Below are positions 1 to 11,071 of a DNA stretch of 64,000 bases, one piece after another. Location: positions 7,905-71,904 of the forward strand of contig QJNS01000180.1 in NCBI GenBank assembly GCA_004154925.1, read 5' to 3'. The translations under genes and the position numbers were made by a program. This DNA comes from Monosporascus cannonballus (taxonomy: Eukaryota > Ascomycota > Sordariomycetes > Xylariales). The first letter of the stretch is position 1; each line of letters begins with the position of its first letter. The notes beneath the pieces were generated by a model that was not told where the DNA came from, did not search any database, and saw only the letters and a list, made by a program, of their open reading frames with translations.

Positions 1-65
<65 letters not shown>
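1..65. repeat. 65-bp poly-C homopolymer at the window start
   Basis: The first 65 bases are all C. A pure tract this long is unusual in a fungal genome. It may mark a contig edge or an assembly homopolymer, or be a genuine tract. A second tract of 36 C lies at 1570-1605. Confidence 0.95.
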
Positions 66-66
<1 letters not shown>

Positions 67-875
67 CTTCGACCTTGGGTACTGATAGCGGCACGGAGGA
101 GCGCCGTCATAATGACAGAAATGGAGTGAAGATCGGGACCGTGATCCAACGCGACATACCGGGATTTGATTCAAGGTTCCCGGGCCGGAAAAGCCAAAGA
201 TGTTGGGGCCACCGGGGGGCGGTGGCATGCTGTGGCCGTCCATGCCGTTGGGCCTACATAAACCTTCTTGCCCGCTAGCAACACCTATAAAATAATACAC
301 GGTAGCCGGGATTCTAACGGACAGCACCTGGAGGAGTGCTGCTGTGGATCTGAGTTTTGAGGCTTGACTTAGGCAAGGTTCCAGCTGAGTCCAAAGAGCA
401 AATGTGCGCTGTGACGTCGGCGCGATGGGGAACTTGTGGGAATGTAATCAAGTTTATGCATGCACTAAACTTAGGCGCATCTCAGAATCTGGTCTCGTCT
501 CTCAGGTCCCTTTGACTTGCGTAATGAGAGACGAGAACTCGATCCAAATGCCAACGGGATCGGCCCTCCTTGAAAATGTTGGAGATGATTGACCAGATAT
601 TGGCAGGGCTTGGTTGCGATGATGTATCGTAGTGCGGGAGGTGACAAGTGGGGGTTTGTAATGGGCATGGGAGGATGGAAGGAATTTCGAGAGCGGACGG
701 GATGGGATTTCTGAAATGGATACTGATATTCTGGTTTCTCGATAGCTGGTGGACCAGGCTGGACCAGATGGATTGACGGGTTTAGATGGAGAAAGACGGA
801 CCCAGAACCAAGAATGCAGGCCCGTTGATCTGTTGCCGTCTTACTACAGTAGCTGGTGGTGGTGGTGGAGGCATA

Positions 876-1518
876 CCTACCTATACCTAGGTATAAGCCA
901 GGGGAAGGGCGGTACATTACGTCAGGGCGGTTTAACCATCACCTTCAGCCCATCACCTAGGTAGGTACCTATCACATAGTAAGAGATTCAGACGCAATAA
1001 CTACCTAGGAAGGAAGATAGACTCTCTCATTCCATGGTTGATGGTGCCTAGCGGTCGGCTGGCTGCTTGCTTCCTCCGCGGAAGGCAAGCCAGTGCAGTA
1101 CCGGTAGAGGCGCCTCTGGAGAAGTGCTATGTATAGGCACGCGGTGTGGGCTGCTGATAGGAGGATAGCGGGTGGCCACTCTCGAGTAGTAAGTATTAAC
1201 AGTTCACGGTAGTGGGCTTTGTGCATGGGTGGATGGATACCTAACAAGTGGGATGTGCGGAGGTTTTGGACCGGTCGAGGTTTTCAGGGCATCTTTTACA
1301 CGCAGATACGTACGGAAGTACGGCCTAGCGTTCTGGGCATTTCAATAGCAGCGAATATTGTGGCCGAACTGCATGAAGAACAGCGGTTATTAATAAGTAC
1401 CTAGGTAGCACGGAAAGGCATTCAAAGTACTTTTGCACAACCTTACCTTAGAGCAACGTGATTAGGTACCGGTATTGTCTGGCCCCAAAGATTGGGTACT
1501 TCGTGTCAGGTACCTACC
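876..1518. repeat. Cluster of dispersed CCTAGGTA / GGTACCTA motifs
   Basis: Short palindromic words built from TACCTAGGTA recur near 877-893, 957-972, 1001-1012, 1399-1408, 1466-1472 and 1509-1517, with further single copies near 8600-8635 and 10,300. They are not arranged as a tandem array. Similar words are common in intergenic DNA of many Sordariomycetes. Function is unknown to me. Confidence 0.6.
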
Positions 1519-1564
1519 ATACGTAGCAGTGTGCCCCTCGCCGCGCCCCCCCAGCCCCCCCGAT

Positions 1565-1569
<5 letters not shown>

Positions 1570-1605
<36 letters not shown>
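1570..1605. repeat. 36-bp poly-C tract
   Basis: An uninterrupted run of 36 C preceded by GGGG, inside a C-rich stretch about 300 bp upstream of the RAD50 start. On the minus strand it is a G run able to form quadruplex structures. The length may be imprecise because homopolymers this long are hard to sequence. Confidence 0.9.
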
Positions 1606-1607
<2 letters not shown>

Positions 1608-1911
1608 CTCCGGGAAACTGCGGGTTACTGCCTGGCAGACCCTGTGTGAGCTTCAATGGACACCTGGGGGATGGACGCGTCTTCTCAGCTTTCAAACTTT
1701 GGCCGATTTGTTGATCGATTTTATTGCATCACAAGCCTCTTTTTGTCACTTCAACCTTTGAGTTTCAGCAACTTCGCAAGACAAACCACATTATCGTACC
1801 CATAATGACCAGGAGTGATCAAGTGGGGCACATACCAGCATTATCAATTTGATCGTTTCTCTACCCTTTTCCTTCTAGAGTGCATAGGAGCACTTAACTA
1901 CATCATCGATC

Positions 1912-4900
1912 ATGTCGAGCATCGAGAGGCTTCGGATCCAGGGTGTCCGGAGCTTCAGTCCCTTCACCCCCGAAAATGTACAGTTCTTCACTCCGCTAAC
2001 CCTCATCGTCGGATACAATGGTTCGGGCAAGACCACCATCATCGAGTGTCTCAAGTATGCCACCACGAGCGAGCTTCCTCCCAACAGCACCAAGGGCGGC
2101 GCCTTCATTCACGATCCCAAGCTCTGTGGCGAGCGCGAAGTCCTTGCCCAAGTCAAGCTCCGGTATAAGATACCGCCAAATACGACACGCGTCATCACCC
2201 GTAGTGTTCAACTCACCGTCAAGAAGAATACCAGAACGCAGAAGACCCTCGAGGGTTCCCTCCAGACTACCATGGAGGGCGAAAATACCTCCATGTCCAC
2301 GCAGAAAGCCAAACTCGACGAGTTCGTTCTGAAGGATCTCGGCGTGCCAAAGGCCATCTTGGAGTTCGTCATCTTCTGCCACCAGGACGAGTCGCTATGG
2401 CCTATGAGCGAACCTAGTGTCCTCAAGAAACGGTTCGACGAGATCTTCGAGGCTATGAAGTACACGAAGGCCATAGACAACCTTAAGGTGCTACGGAAGA
2501 AACAAGGCGAGAAGCTTAGGGGCTTGAAGGACCAGGAAGTCCGCGACAAGTCGGACAAGGAGAGAGCTGACAGGTGCGCCGACCGGATGGAGTCCCTGAA
2601 TGAGGAAATCAAAGCGATGAGGCTCAAGTGCAAAGATGTGAGGAAACAAATGGACGAGGCCGAGAGAAGGGCCAGGGAATTGCACGAGCAGGCGACCAGC
2701 TACCTTGGCATCGTCAACGATCTGGAGAACAAGAAGCAACTACTCGGGTACCGTCGGGAAGCCCTTGAGGAGACGAAGTCGAGAATGGACGAGCTGACCG
2801 AGTCCGACGGCTGGCTGCAAGATACTCTGGCGCAGTACGAAGAGCGAGTTGAGAGGCTTCGGAGGGACTACGAAGAAAACGTGGCCCAGTACGGCGAGTA
2901 CCAGAAGGAATTGGTCAGACTGCGCGATGATCTATCGAATCGACTAGCCGAGCAGGGCAAGCTCCAATCCGACAAGGAGAAGTACGAGCGCCAACTAGAG
3001 TCCCGGGTCGAGTTGGTTCATCAAGAGGCTCGGGCACACGGAGTCAGAGGCTTCGATGGCGATCTAGATGATAGACAGATACAGTCTTTCAACGATCGGA
3101 TGCAGAAGCTGTTGGTGGACAAGAAGAGAGAACTGGAGCGTCTACAGGGAGAAAACGCCGAAGACCTGGAGAAGAAAGCAGGCGTCATTACCGAGCTGGA
3201 GGGCCGTAAGGCGAGATACATCCAAGACCGCGTCTCTGCAGTACAGCAGACCGCCACACTGGAGAAGCGGATCAAATCTGCACGCCAGCTACTCAACGCT
3301 GTGGATGTCGATGAAGGCGCCAAGGTTGTCTTAGATTCCTCGTTCAAGGACGTAGAACAGCGGCTTCAGACGACCGTGGAGGAGCTCCAGGGCGCCGACT
3401 TCGACACGACAATCCAGGACGAGAATGATCAGCTGCTGCAGCTGGAAAACGAAAGTAGCAGACTCGCACGCGAACTCGTAGAATCTTCGAGGCTAGCTCG
3501 GAGTCGCGGCGAGCTCGATTTCCACAAGAAGAAGATCTCACAGAAGAAGCAAGAATTGGCTGCCTTAGGCAGCAGTTCAGAGAGCGACAAGATCTCAAGA
3601 TTGATCGGCAGCTCATGGGAGCCCCCCACGGTCGAACGCCAGTTTCAGCAAGCCTTGCACACAAAGACCGAGGCATTTGAAGAGGCTAGGCGGAGACAAA
3701 ACGAGATCATCCAAGATCTCAAACTAGTGCAGGGGAAGCTCTCCAGTGCCAAGACGAAAGCTAAAGAGAAAGAGGACGAGATGGAACGACGCAAGGCGAC
3801 AGTACTTAAAGCGCTCAAAGCCAGCGATCCGAAGTCGGATCCGAATGTAGCGGATTTGCCTGATGCGATCGCTCAGCTAGAGGAAGACATACTGGAGGAG
3901 AAGAAGGAGATCGCCTTGACTGGAGCCCTAACCAGTTACTATGAAGAGTGCCAGAAGACTCTGGATAAGCATAACAAATGCGAGCTATGCCATCGACCTT
4001 TCGCCAACGCTAGCGAGAAATCGGTGATCCTTAGGAAGATCCGAAAAGTACTCGAGGAACACAACGAGGCACAGGCACAAGCAGATATCGCCACCATGGA
4101 ACGACTTCTGAACACTCTGCGAGCAGCTCGCCCCGACGGAGAAGTTTACGAACAGCTGTTGAGAGAGAAGCCGGCCCGGGACAAGGAAATCCGGGAAACT
4201 CAAGAGGAAGAGTCCAGCGTGCTTAGGCGCCTCGAGGATGCGGACGAAGATGTCCGCCAGAAGCAAGAGGAGCGACAAGAGGTAGAAGCGATGACCAAGA
4301 TAGTGGGAGATATTGCCCGGACCCATCGCGAGATCGAGGAGTCAACTGCCGTAGTCGATCGACTCATGTCTCAGCAGCAGTCGTCGAGCGGTACGGGTAG
4401 GAATGACGACGAAATCAATGAGTTGCAAGACGCGTGTAAGGAGAAGATACGGGTAGTGACCGCTAGGATCACCAAATTTTCGAACCTTCGACAACAGAAG
4501 CGAGACGAGATAAAAGATCTGGAGCTCGAGCGGAGCGAACTAAAAAACAAGATCAGCGAGGCGGTTCGTTTGCTCGAGAGAAAGAGAGATCTTGAAACCC
4601 AGATCCAGACCCACAAGGATGACATGGCATCGCAAAAGGAGATCATCCAACAGGCCGACAAGAACCTGGAGTCGATCGAGCCTCAGATCGCCAAGGCTAG
4701 GACGATCCGGGACGAGACCCTGCAGAGGGGCCGGGCCAAGGAGAAGAAGGTGGCTGATGAGCGCGACGGGCTTGCCAGCTCGGTCAATCAGCTCAAGGCG
4801 ATAGACAGCGACATCCAGGCCTACATCGACGGGGGCGGTCCGTCTCGCCTGGTTAGCAATGAGAAGGCCATCCAAGCACTAAAGAAGGATATCGCTGGCA

Positions 4901-5844
4901 TCGAGACTGACATGAATGACCTGACTGCGCGCACCAACAAACTGAAAGAGGATATCAATAACAGTTCTGGCAATAGAAAAAACATCGTCGACAATCTCAA
5001 CTACCGCAAGACCCTCCGCGAGATCGAGAAGTTGGAGCAGGACGTGGAGGACCTCGAGTCTCGTAACGCGAATGAAGACTATGACCGCCTCGCCGCGGAA
5101 GCCAAGGGGTTCGAGATCCAGCGGGATCAGCTCAATGCGGAACGCAGTTCCATGATAGGCACTATGAAGGCCAAGGACGACGAGCTCGCAATAATGATCG
5201 CCGAATGGAATACCCAATACCACGACGCCGCTCGCAAGTACCGCGAGACGCACATTAAAGTGGAGACGACCAAGGCGGCGGTCGAGGATCTCGGAAAATA
5301 CGGCGAGGCTCTCAACAACGCCATCATGAAGTACCATGCGCTCAAGATGGAGGAGGTGAACCGGATCGCCGGCGAGCTGTGGCGCGAGACGTACCGGGGC
5401 ACCGATATCGACACGATCATGGTCAAGTCGGACAGCGAGACGGCGACGGGCCGGCAGACGTACAACTACCGGGTGTGCATGGTGAAGCAGGACACGGAGA
5501 TGGACATGCGGGGACGGTGCTCTGCGGGGCAGAAGGTGCTGGCGTCCATCATCATCCGGCTGGCGCTCGCCGAGTCGTTCGGCGTGGGCTGCGGGCTCAT
5601 CGCGCTCGACGAGCCGACGACCAACCTCGACCGCGACAACATCCGCTCGCTCGCCGAGAGCCTGCACGGCATCATCAAGGCCCGCCGCGTCCAGCGCAAC
5701 TTCCAGCTCATCGTCATCACCCACGACGAGGAGTTCCTGCGCCACATGCGCTGCTCCGACTTCTGCGACTACTTCTACCGCGTCAAGCGCGACGACAAGC
5801 AGAACAGCGTCATCTCCAAGGAGCTCATCTCCACCATCATGTGA
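1912..5844 (+). CDS. RAD50: DNA double-strand break repair ATPase Rad50
   Basis: A single uninterrupted frame of 1310 codons encodes Rad50, the SMC-like ATPase of the Mre11-Rad50-Nbs1/Xrs2 complex. That complex tethers and processes double-strand breaks, activates Tel1/ATM and acts at telomeres in the nucleus. The N-terminus (MSSIERLRIQGVRSF) matches the family start, so the ATG at 1912 is favoured. Visible motifs: Walker A GYNGSGKTT at residues 34-42; Q-loop at Q158 within FCHQDES; two long coiled-coil arms; zinc hook CELC at 690-693; ABC signature SAGQ from residue 1204; Walker B ending in D1233-E1234; D-loop TTNLD at 1236-1240; and H-loop H1271. Length is typical of the family (about 1,300 residues). 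No inactivating change is seen. Codons in the last 450 bp are almost all G/C-ending, more so than in the coiled-coil part. The stop is at 5842-5844, and the gene converges on the PPP4R2 gene. Confidence 0.97.
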   Translation: MSSIERLRIQGVRSFSPFTPENVQFFTPLTLIVGYNGSGKTTIIECLKYATTSELPPNSTKGGAFIHDPKLCGEREVLAQVKLRYKIPPNTTRVITRSVQLTVKKNTRTQKTLEGSLQTTMEGENTSMSTQKAKLDEFVLKDLGVPKAILEFVIFCHQDESLWPMSEPSVLKKRFDEIFEAMKYTKAIDNLKVLRKKQGEKLRGLKDQEVRDKSDKERADRCADRMESLNEEIKAMRLKCKDVRKQMDEAERRARELHEQATSYLGIVNDLENKKQLLGYRREALEETKSRMDELTESDGWLQDTLAQYEERVERLRRDYEENVAQYGEYQKELVRLRDDLSNRLAEQGKLQSDKEKYERQLESRVELVHQEARAHGVRGFDGDLDDRQIQSFNDRMQKLLVDKKRELERLQGENAEDLEKKAGVITELEGRKARYIQDRVSAVQQTATLEKRIKSARQLLNAVDVDEGAKVVLDSSFKDVEQRLQTTVEELQGADFDTTIQDENDQLLQLENESSRLARELVESSRLARSRGELDFHKKKISQKKQELAALGSSSESDKISRLIGSSWEPPTVERQFQQALHTKTEAFEEARRRQNEIIQDLKLVQGKLSSAKTKAKEKEDEMERRKATVLKALKASDPKSDPNVADLPDAIAQLEEDILEEKKEIALTGALTSYYEECQKTLDKHNKCELCHRPFANASEKSVILRKIRKVLEEHNEAQAQADIATMERLLNTLRAARPDGEVYEQLLREKPARDKEIRETQEEESSVLRRLEDADEDVRQKQEERQEVEAMTKIVGDIARTHREIEESTAVVDRLMSQQQSSSGTGRNDDEINELQDACKEKIRVVTARITKFSNLRQQKRDEIKDLELERSELKNKISEAVRLLERKRDLETQIQTHKDDMASQKEIIQQADKNLESIEPQIAKARTIRDETLQRGRAKEKKVADERDGLASSVNQLKAIDSDIQAYIDGGGPSRLVSNEKAIQALKKDIAGIETDMNDLTARTNKLKEDINNSSGNRKNIVDNLNYRKTLREIEKLEQDVEDLESRNANEDYDRLAAEAKGFEIQRDQLNAERSSMIGTMKAKDDELAIMIAEWNTQYHDAARKYRETHIKVETTKAAVEDLGKYGEALNNAIMKYHALKMEEVNRIAGELWRETYRGTDIDTIMVKSDSETATGRQTYNYRVCMVKQDTEMDMRGRCSAGQKVLASIIIRLALAESFGVGCGLIALDEPTTNLDRDNIRSLAESLHGIIKARRVQRNFQLIVITHDEEFLRHMRCSDFCDYFYRVKRDDKQNSVISKELISTIM

Positions 5845-6653
5845 GAACGCGGAACCGGGTTCAGCGGTAACTCAGGGAGGCATAGGCGGGCGTGCGTATG
5901 TTGTGGGTCACTCGCTCGTTCCCCAAGAAAGGCGCGGCGATATCTTGACTTGATCTGGTTTCATCCGATTCTGCCTGGTTGCCGGTCCGGTCGGACTAGA
6001 CACCCGGGTGGGTTATGCATAACACGGCGTTCCTAGCATGTTCAGCTGCCTTTGCGGCTTTTGTCTTCACTTTATATCTGCTGCGCTTTGTTTCTGGCTG
6101 GTTTTGGCGAAGGGGTATCACGAGTTTGCATGGTTGATGGATTGGACGGATCGGAGATAGTCTTTCATGTCGTCCACAAGGTTGCCCCATATCCATGAGG
6201 ACTGTGAGCATAAGCGGACCGGCTTGCTGTAGTTAGGTAGAGTAACAACACGCCAAACGTACTCCATCGTAAACCCGCAACCGTGGCGACACCCGAAAGT
6301 CGACACGTCGATTGGGAGATACGGATGGAACCGTAAAACACGACGTCTCTTCATAGCATTACGTGGTGTTCCCCGGCTTAACATGCCTACGTAAGTACAT
6401 ACGCATAGGCAGACGAACGTAACGTCTGCTTTCCACAACCGGGAAGAAGCGTAAATACTAAGCTAAGCCCCAACGCTCAGAGCAACTAATTGCCTAACCC
6501 CACCATTCCGTCCTGGTCAGGCTCAGCACGCATGTCTACCGTAGGTGGCATCCAATCTTCATCACCTAATCCCGGCGTGAGCCCGGTGCGTGTGTGTAGG
6601 CGGTGGTGTCGGCTCCTTCGCCCGTGCGGGGATTGCGGGCGCAACACTAACTC
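5845..6653. other. Convergent intergenic region between RAD50 and the PPP4R2 gene
   Basis: About 800 bp between two genes that point at each other, so it should hold both 3' UTRs and polyadenylation sites. Open frames here (for example 5996-6211 and 6118-6438 on the minus strand) have no recognisable domain. I see no RNA gene. Confidence 0.6.
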
Positions 6654-8409
6654 CTAGTCTGCCGCATTGGCCGCCGCGGCGCCTCCTCTTGCCCCCGTCC
6701 CTTTGTCTACGGGGTCGGGATCCTCCCTGAGCTTCTTCTTGCTCCCACCCTCGGGCTCGGCCTCGGCCTCGCGCTTCAGCTGGTCGGCATTCCCCTCCTC
6801 CTCGACGCCTTCCATCCTGCTGTCCGCGTCGTCCCCGGACTCCTTCACCCCCGGAGCTCCGTTGCCGGTAGGGGCGACCGGCGCCGTGGTAGTCGCCGCC
6901 TTGCGCCCCACCGCCGCCTCGACGTCGATGCCCTGCATGTCGGCGCCGGTGCCGCCGGCGTACGTGCCCGCCGCGGTAGCCGAGCCGCCGGGCTGGGGAC
7001 CCATGTCCTCGGGCCCGATCTCCTCGGGGCCGCGGGCGTGCGGTTTCTCCTCCTCGTTGGCCACAGCGCTGACAGACCCCACGGGCGCGGAGGCACCTGC
7101 CCCCTGGCTGTCGCCAGGACTGCCCTCCTCCTCCATGGTGTCGGAGGAAGCTCGCGAGTCCGGCGAGCCGCGCTGCTGGTTAGGGGGATTCGCATGTCGT
7201 GCTTGTTGCTGGTGGAGTGGATGGCTGGGCACGAGCTGGCTGACGGGGACAACCCCCGCGCGCTGCTCCTGGCGTAGGAGCTCCCCCTGGGTAACGCCGA
7301 CACCTCTTGCGCCCATGGACGGCACGCCGTTCACGCTAATGGATACCGTCTCGATGCTGCCCATGCCATTGGGCCCTTCGACCGTCTCGGTGCTCTCGGT
7401 GCGCACCTCCGGCTGTAGGCCGCCCGGCCCCCGTTCGCCACCGCTGCCGTCGGCGGGCTCTCCAGGCGTCGCCGTCCCTGACTGCGTCTCCGACTGAGGG
7501 GATGACCCGAGGGCGTGTTGTCGGTTGGGCTGAAGCCACGGGATGGGGGTGAGGAGCGCGCCGCCTAGGGCTTCGTCGCTTCCTGGGGCGACCGACGCCG
7601 ACGACGATGTGTCGAGCGCGTCCCCTATGCCATTCGAAAGCACCGAACCAGACGTCATATCCGGTACGGCCGGGGGTAACGGGTAGACGTTGAGGCCGGA
7701 CGTCACGTGGACCACGCGATCGAAGGCATGGAGATAGGTGGGTAGGTTACGGTAATGACGTCTCGGCGTCAGGATCAGCTCTGCGAGACGTTGGATGGTA
7801 TGTGGAGGATATTTGGGAAAGGATCTTAATGTAGAGGTGATCTCAGTCAGCATGGCTCTGATCTGCGGGGGTAAAGTGCCAGGCGAAAGAGAAGCTGTAG
7901 CTTGGGGCGCCGAGGTAGGCGGCGCAGTTGTTCGCGGAGCAACGGGCGTGTTCTCCTTGTTTGTGTCTTGAGACGACGCCGAGCTCTCGGGTCCCGGCGG
8001 GGATGACTGTAGAGGTGCGAGGAAATTCTCGGTGGTCTCCGATTCCGCTTGCGTACCGAGACGCGGGACAGAAGATGGGATCGTGCTGGCATTTGCGGAC
8101 GGCGGAGGTGGTAGATTCGGTATAGGAAATTCTTCATGGGCAATCTTATGGGCGATGGGTCAGCGCAGGGTGGATAGACCCGGGCAGAGATTTTGTGCCA
8201 TCCATACCTTCTCGACGCGTGAGATTATCCGCGGCAACAGAACTGGCCACACCGAACTGTTGGGAACGTTAAGTTAGTTGGAATCGAGACTCGGCCGTGC
8301 GACGAACGACGACATGTGCATAGGTGTGCTGCGGCGCTTACAAGTCAATTGATCCCCCCTTTGCGAGGTTGCGCAGTAGATCATCCTCATCGATATCGAT
8401 CTCCATCAT
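6654..8409 (-). CDS. PPP4R2: Protein phosphatase 4 regulatory subunit 2 (PPP4R2/Psy4 family), three exons
   Basis: The product is the regulatory subunit R2 of protein phosphatase 4, a nuclear PP2A-like phosphatase that opposes the DNA-damage checkpoint. I infer three exons: 8409-8342, 8256-8208 and 8144-6654, separated by introns of 85 bp (GTAAGC...CTAAC...CAACAG) and 63 bp (GTATGG...CTGAC...CATAAG). Joined phases are consistent and give 535 residues. The start MMEIDIDEDDLLRNLAKGG leads into WPVLLPRIISRVEKIAHEEF, and then, after a Pro/Ser-rich linker, into the conserved SFPKYPPHTIQRLAELI block. Both halves are characteristic of fungal PPP4R2. The in-frame ATG at 7853 is codon 137, so starting there would drop part of the domain. 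Residues from about 200 to 535 are low-complexity, Gly/Pro/Glu-rich and probably disordered, with a basic KKKLRE patch near the end that could be a nuclear localisation signal. The neighbouring RAD50 also works in break repair, but I infer no operon-like link. Confidence 0.85.
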
Positions 8410-8507
8410 ACCAGCAATTTGATAAGGGCTATAACCGTCGAGGGGACCAAAGTAGGCACGTGGGAAAGGGTGGTCAACGAAGAATCGAAGCGGAACGGGA
8501 TACAATG

Positions 8508-8527
8508 TATGTGTGTGTGCGTGTGTG
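8508..8527. repeat. GT dinucleotide microsatellite
   Basis: A run of TG/GT repeats with one C interruption, about 100 bp upstream of the PPP4R2 start codon. Simple-sequence DNA, likely length-variable between strains. Confidence 0.85.
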
Positions 8528-8927
8528 ATAAGAGTATGATTGATGGTGTGCGATGCGGTGATACGCGCTTCATGTGCCGTCTCGGTTTATTTTTGACGTA
8601 ACTAAGTAGGTTCCTAAGGCAACTATTAGGTACTTGATACTACACAGGCAGCCGAAGGTTGGGCGTAAATTCCTCAAGGCACGAAGTATACTGTACATTG
8701 AGCTCTCTATCAAAATCGTCCAGTTCCGCGTGGATTGATAGCGGGATTGCGGCTACCAGCGATACATTGCTAGCGCTCCAGGCCTGCCACTCTTCTGCTT
8801 AATTGAATATAGCTTGAGGCTGGAGCTACATGTACGTATGTAGAAGACTAGGTATTGCAGTGGCAGCAGCCTTACTCTACTGTACCCCATTTCCGCCTGC
8901 CCCTTATGCATGTACTGTAAGCTCCCA

Positions 8928-9111
8928 GGTCGTGGACAAAATAATTGACACAGCCCCACACTGCTTCAGAACAACTTAATCCGATGTAACTGTTCGCAAA
9001 GATCATAAAACACTAACTATTGGCAGATATAAAATGGTTTTTCCGTTGACATCATTTTGCTAAGGTTTAAGGGGGTAAGAGTAAAGTGTGACAATTATTT
9101 TGTCCACGACC
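8928..9111. mobile_element. Candidate 184-bp MITE with 25-bp terminal inverted repeats (Tc1/mariner-like)
   Basis: The 25 bases at 8928-8952 and the reverse complement of 9087-9111 agree at 24 positions. The shared arm contains GGACAAAATAATTG, a word seen in Tc1/mariner-type termini. The 134-bp interior is non-coding, as expected for a miniature inverted-repeat element mobilised in trans. I could not identify a clear TA target duplication, so the exact outer boundaries may lie a few bases further out. Confidence 0.6.
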
Positions 9112-11033
9112 CGGCCTCCCAAGATACCAGTCCTACTTCTCTGCTGCCGGTGCCGTCGACTCCGATGAGTGGAGTCGAGAGAACACCCAGCTGGGCACTT
9201 CAAGGGTTCTTACAAGGCAGATCCAAAGTAGTACGTAGTTCGTTTCATCCTAAGTGCATGGGAGTGGATTACGTGTAGATGGGGTTTGATCAGTTGAGTA
9301 AGTGCATGACTAGTGTACCTAGGAAATCCCAGTGTCTTACGTACCAAGTCCGTCTCGCCGCTTCCGCGATCATAACATAAAAGTCAATCATCTGGGTCAT
9401 TCACATTGCCCAGAGCCCACGTTATTGTGTACCTAACTAGCTTGAAGGGCGGGCGAGTGCTTGGCATTAACTCTGCCACACGCATGGTCCTGCGTTCGCC
9501 TCCGGTAACGCTTCGCCAATATCTAAAGGGAGGGACCCTGTTCCTCCCATATCCACTTTTCCCTGGTCCAAAGAACGCGGCAGATCAAAAGCAACCTGAC
9601 CACAAGGACAAACTTCTGCCATATTCCGCATGTAGGTCCCCCGGGAGGGTTCTTGGATCATGACGGAGAAGGGAAGACGATTGCTATATGAAAGGAAACT
9701 GCGACCCTTAAGAGTATTTTGACCTGGTTCATTACAGAGGTTCGACGCGCGCTCCCCAGCACCAAGGGCTCGCCTTGCTGGACATCCAGGATACGGCAAC
9801 GTCAGATGGCACCTTTGGTCTTCCATTCCGCCGAGATGAAATCTTGGGAGCAATAACCTGGAACGAGAAGGGCATGCGCGTGGTGCAAAATAAATAATCC
9901 GACGAGGGCTTGCTCATCAAGGCGTAGGCAAGGGGGGGACTGAAAGCCTTCCTGATCCGGAGGCAGCCGACTAGGCTATACGAAGATCAAACCGGATTGT
10001 TAAACTGGGCTCATCGGCTCATTTAAGATGCAATACCAAAAAGCCATCCGCTCCCGAGGGTCAATATGTTAAACGTTTTTCCTCAAAACTGTGGGCTGAT
10101 ACGGCAAGTCGCAAAGCACAAACTGTACTCTGCAAGTTATAAATCCCCCAATTCCTACCGAAAACACGGTGATACTGCCGACAGTGTGGACTGTGTGCCG
10201 ATGTCTGATCCAGGGACGCACTATCGGGGACGACTAACAAATCTCGTTCCCTACCCCAGGACGCTACCTACCCTAGTCTAGCACCGTCAGCACAGCCCTT
10301 TCTTGGGTACCTAGACACCCTGACAGCCCGCCTACCGAGTGCTAAAAGTAGGCACTTAGACCAACAATATCTGTATCAGTTAGAATTGAAGGTCTTACGG
10401 ATATTTCATAAACTGGTCTGCTGTTCCGCCCGATATCCAACCCAGGATAGTATTGATTGATTGGAAATTCCTTGAAGATTTCTCATCTACTTCTTTCCTC
10501 TTCGTCACTTCAGGTCGAATTCTTCTATCTGTCAACAAGACAATACGCTACCTTCGCTTTCATTGTCATTTTTTTTCCGCCTCTTTTATGACAGCTTACG
10601 TATGAGCATCAAACCAAAAAGGAAAAGCCCCTTTTTAATTGTGTCCAATTCCTCAATTGTAAAACAACAAACGGATTACTACGGACGTAGCATTGCACAC
10701 GACGATACGACAGCCGACAAACATCATTAAACGGCTCGTGTTCTCTTTTGGTATCCTGTCTCTTATCGCCGGCTATCTAGTTTCCGGCGCATTCGACAGA
10801 ATCTCGAGATCCAAGCCCGAAAGACGGGTAAGCCGTTCATCCACCCGTACATACTTTGTTTATATACGAGGTGGCATATATGGTAGAGGTCTCATAGAAG
10901 TCGCAAAACAGAGTCACAGCAGCAGCAAGCCAGCAACCTCACCCTGCAGGTGTTTCTTGGTCGATCAATTGCCACCATTAGCTTCCGATCGAAGGTCGAT
11001 TGCGGATCCAAGAAGCCCTCCTCGTAACCGTTC

Positions 11034-11071
11034 GTTTCTGCTTCTGCTTCTGCTTCTGTTTCTGTTTCTGT
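11034..11071. repeat. Imperfect TTCTGC/TTCTGT hexanucleotide repeat
   Basis: About six tandem copies of a six-base unit, the first ones TTCTGC and the later ones TTCTGT. It lies in the pyrimidine-rich region upstream of the UPF0658 gene. Confidence 0.85.

Larger units (their letters stand above)
66..1911. other. Intergenic region upstream of RAD50
   Basis: No convincing gene is visible. Open frames here are short, start at non-ATG codons or have biased, non-protein-like composition. The stretch holds a poly-C tract and several CCTAGGTA-type motifs, and its right end must contain the RAD50 promoter and 5' leader. I cannot place a TATA box or transcription start with confidence. Confidence 0.6.

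Noticed and set aside
471..917. 148-codon minus-strand open frame
   Set aside because: Begins well but has no domain, odd composition and no splice or promoter context; probably chance in GC-balanced intergenic DNA.
1475..1761. Open frames encoding poly-proline or poly-glycine
   Set aside because: They exist only because the poly-C tract is open in every frame.
4879..5745. 288-codon minus-strand frame opposite RAD50
   Set aside because: Shadow of RAD50 caused by high GC at third positions; no domain.
6667..7497. 276-codon plus-strand frame opposite the PPP4R2 gene
   Set aside because: Mirror of the GC-rich low-complexity tail of the real gene; no domain.
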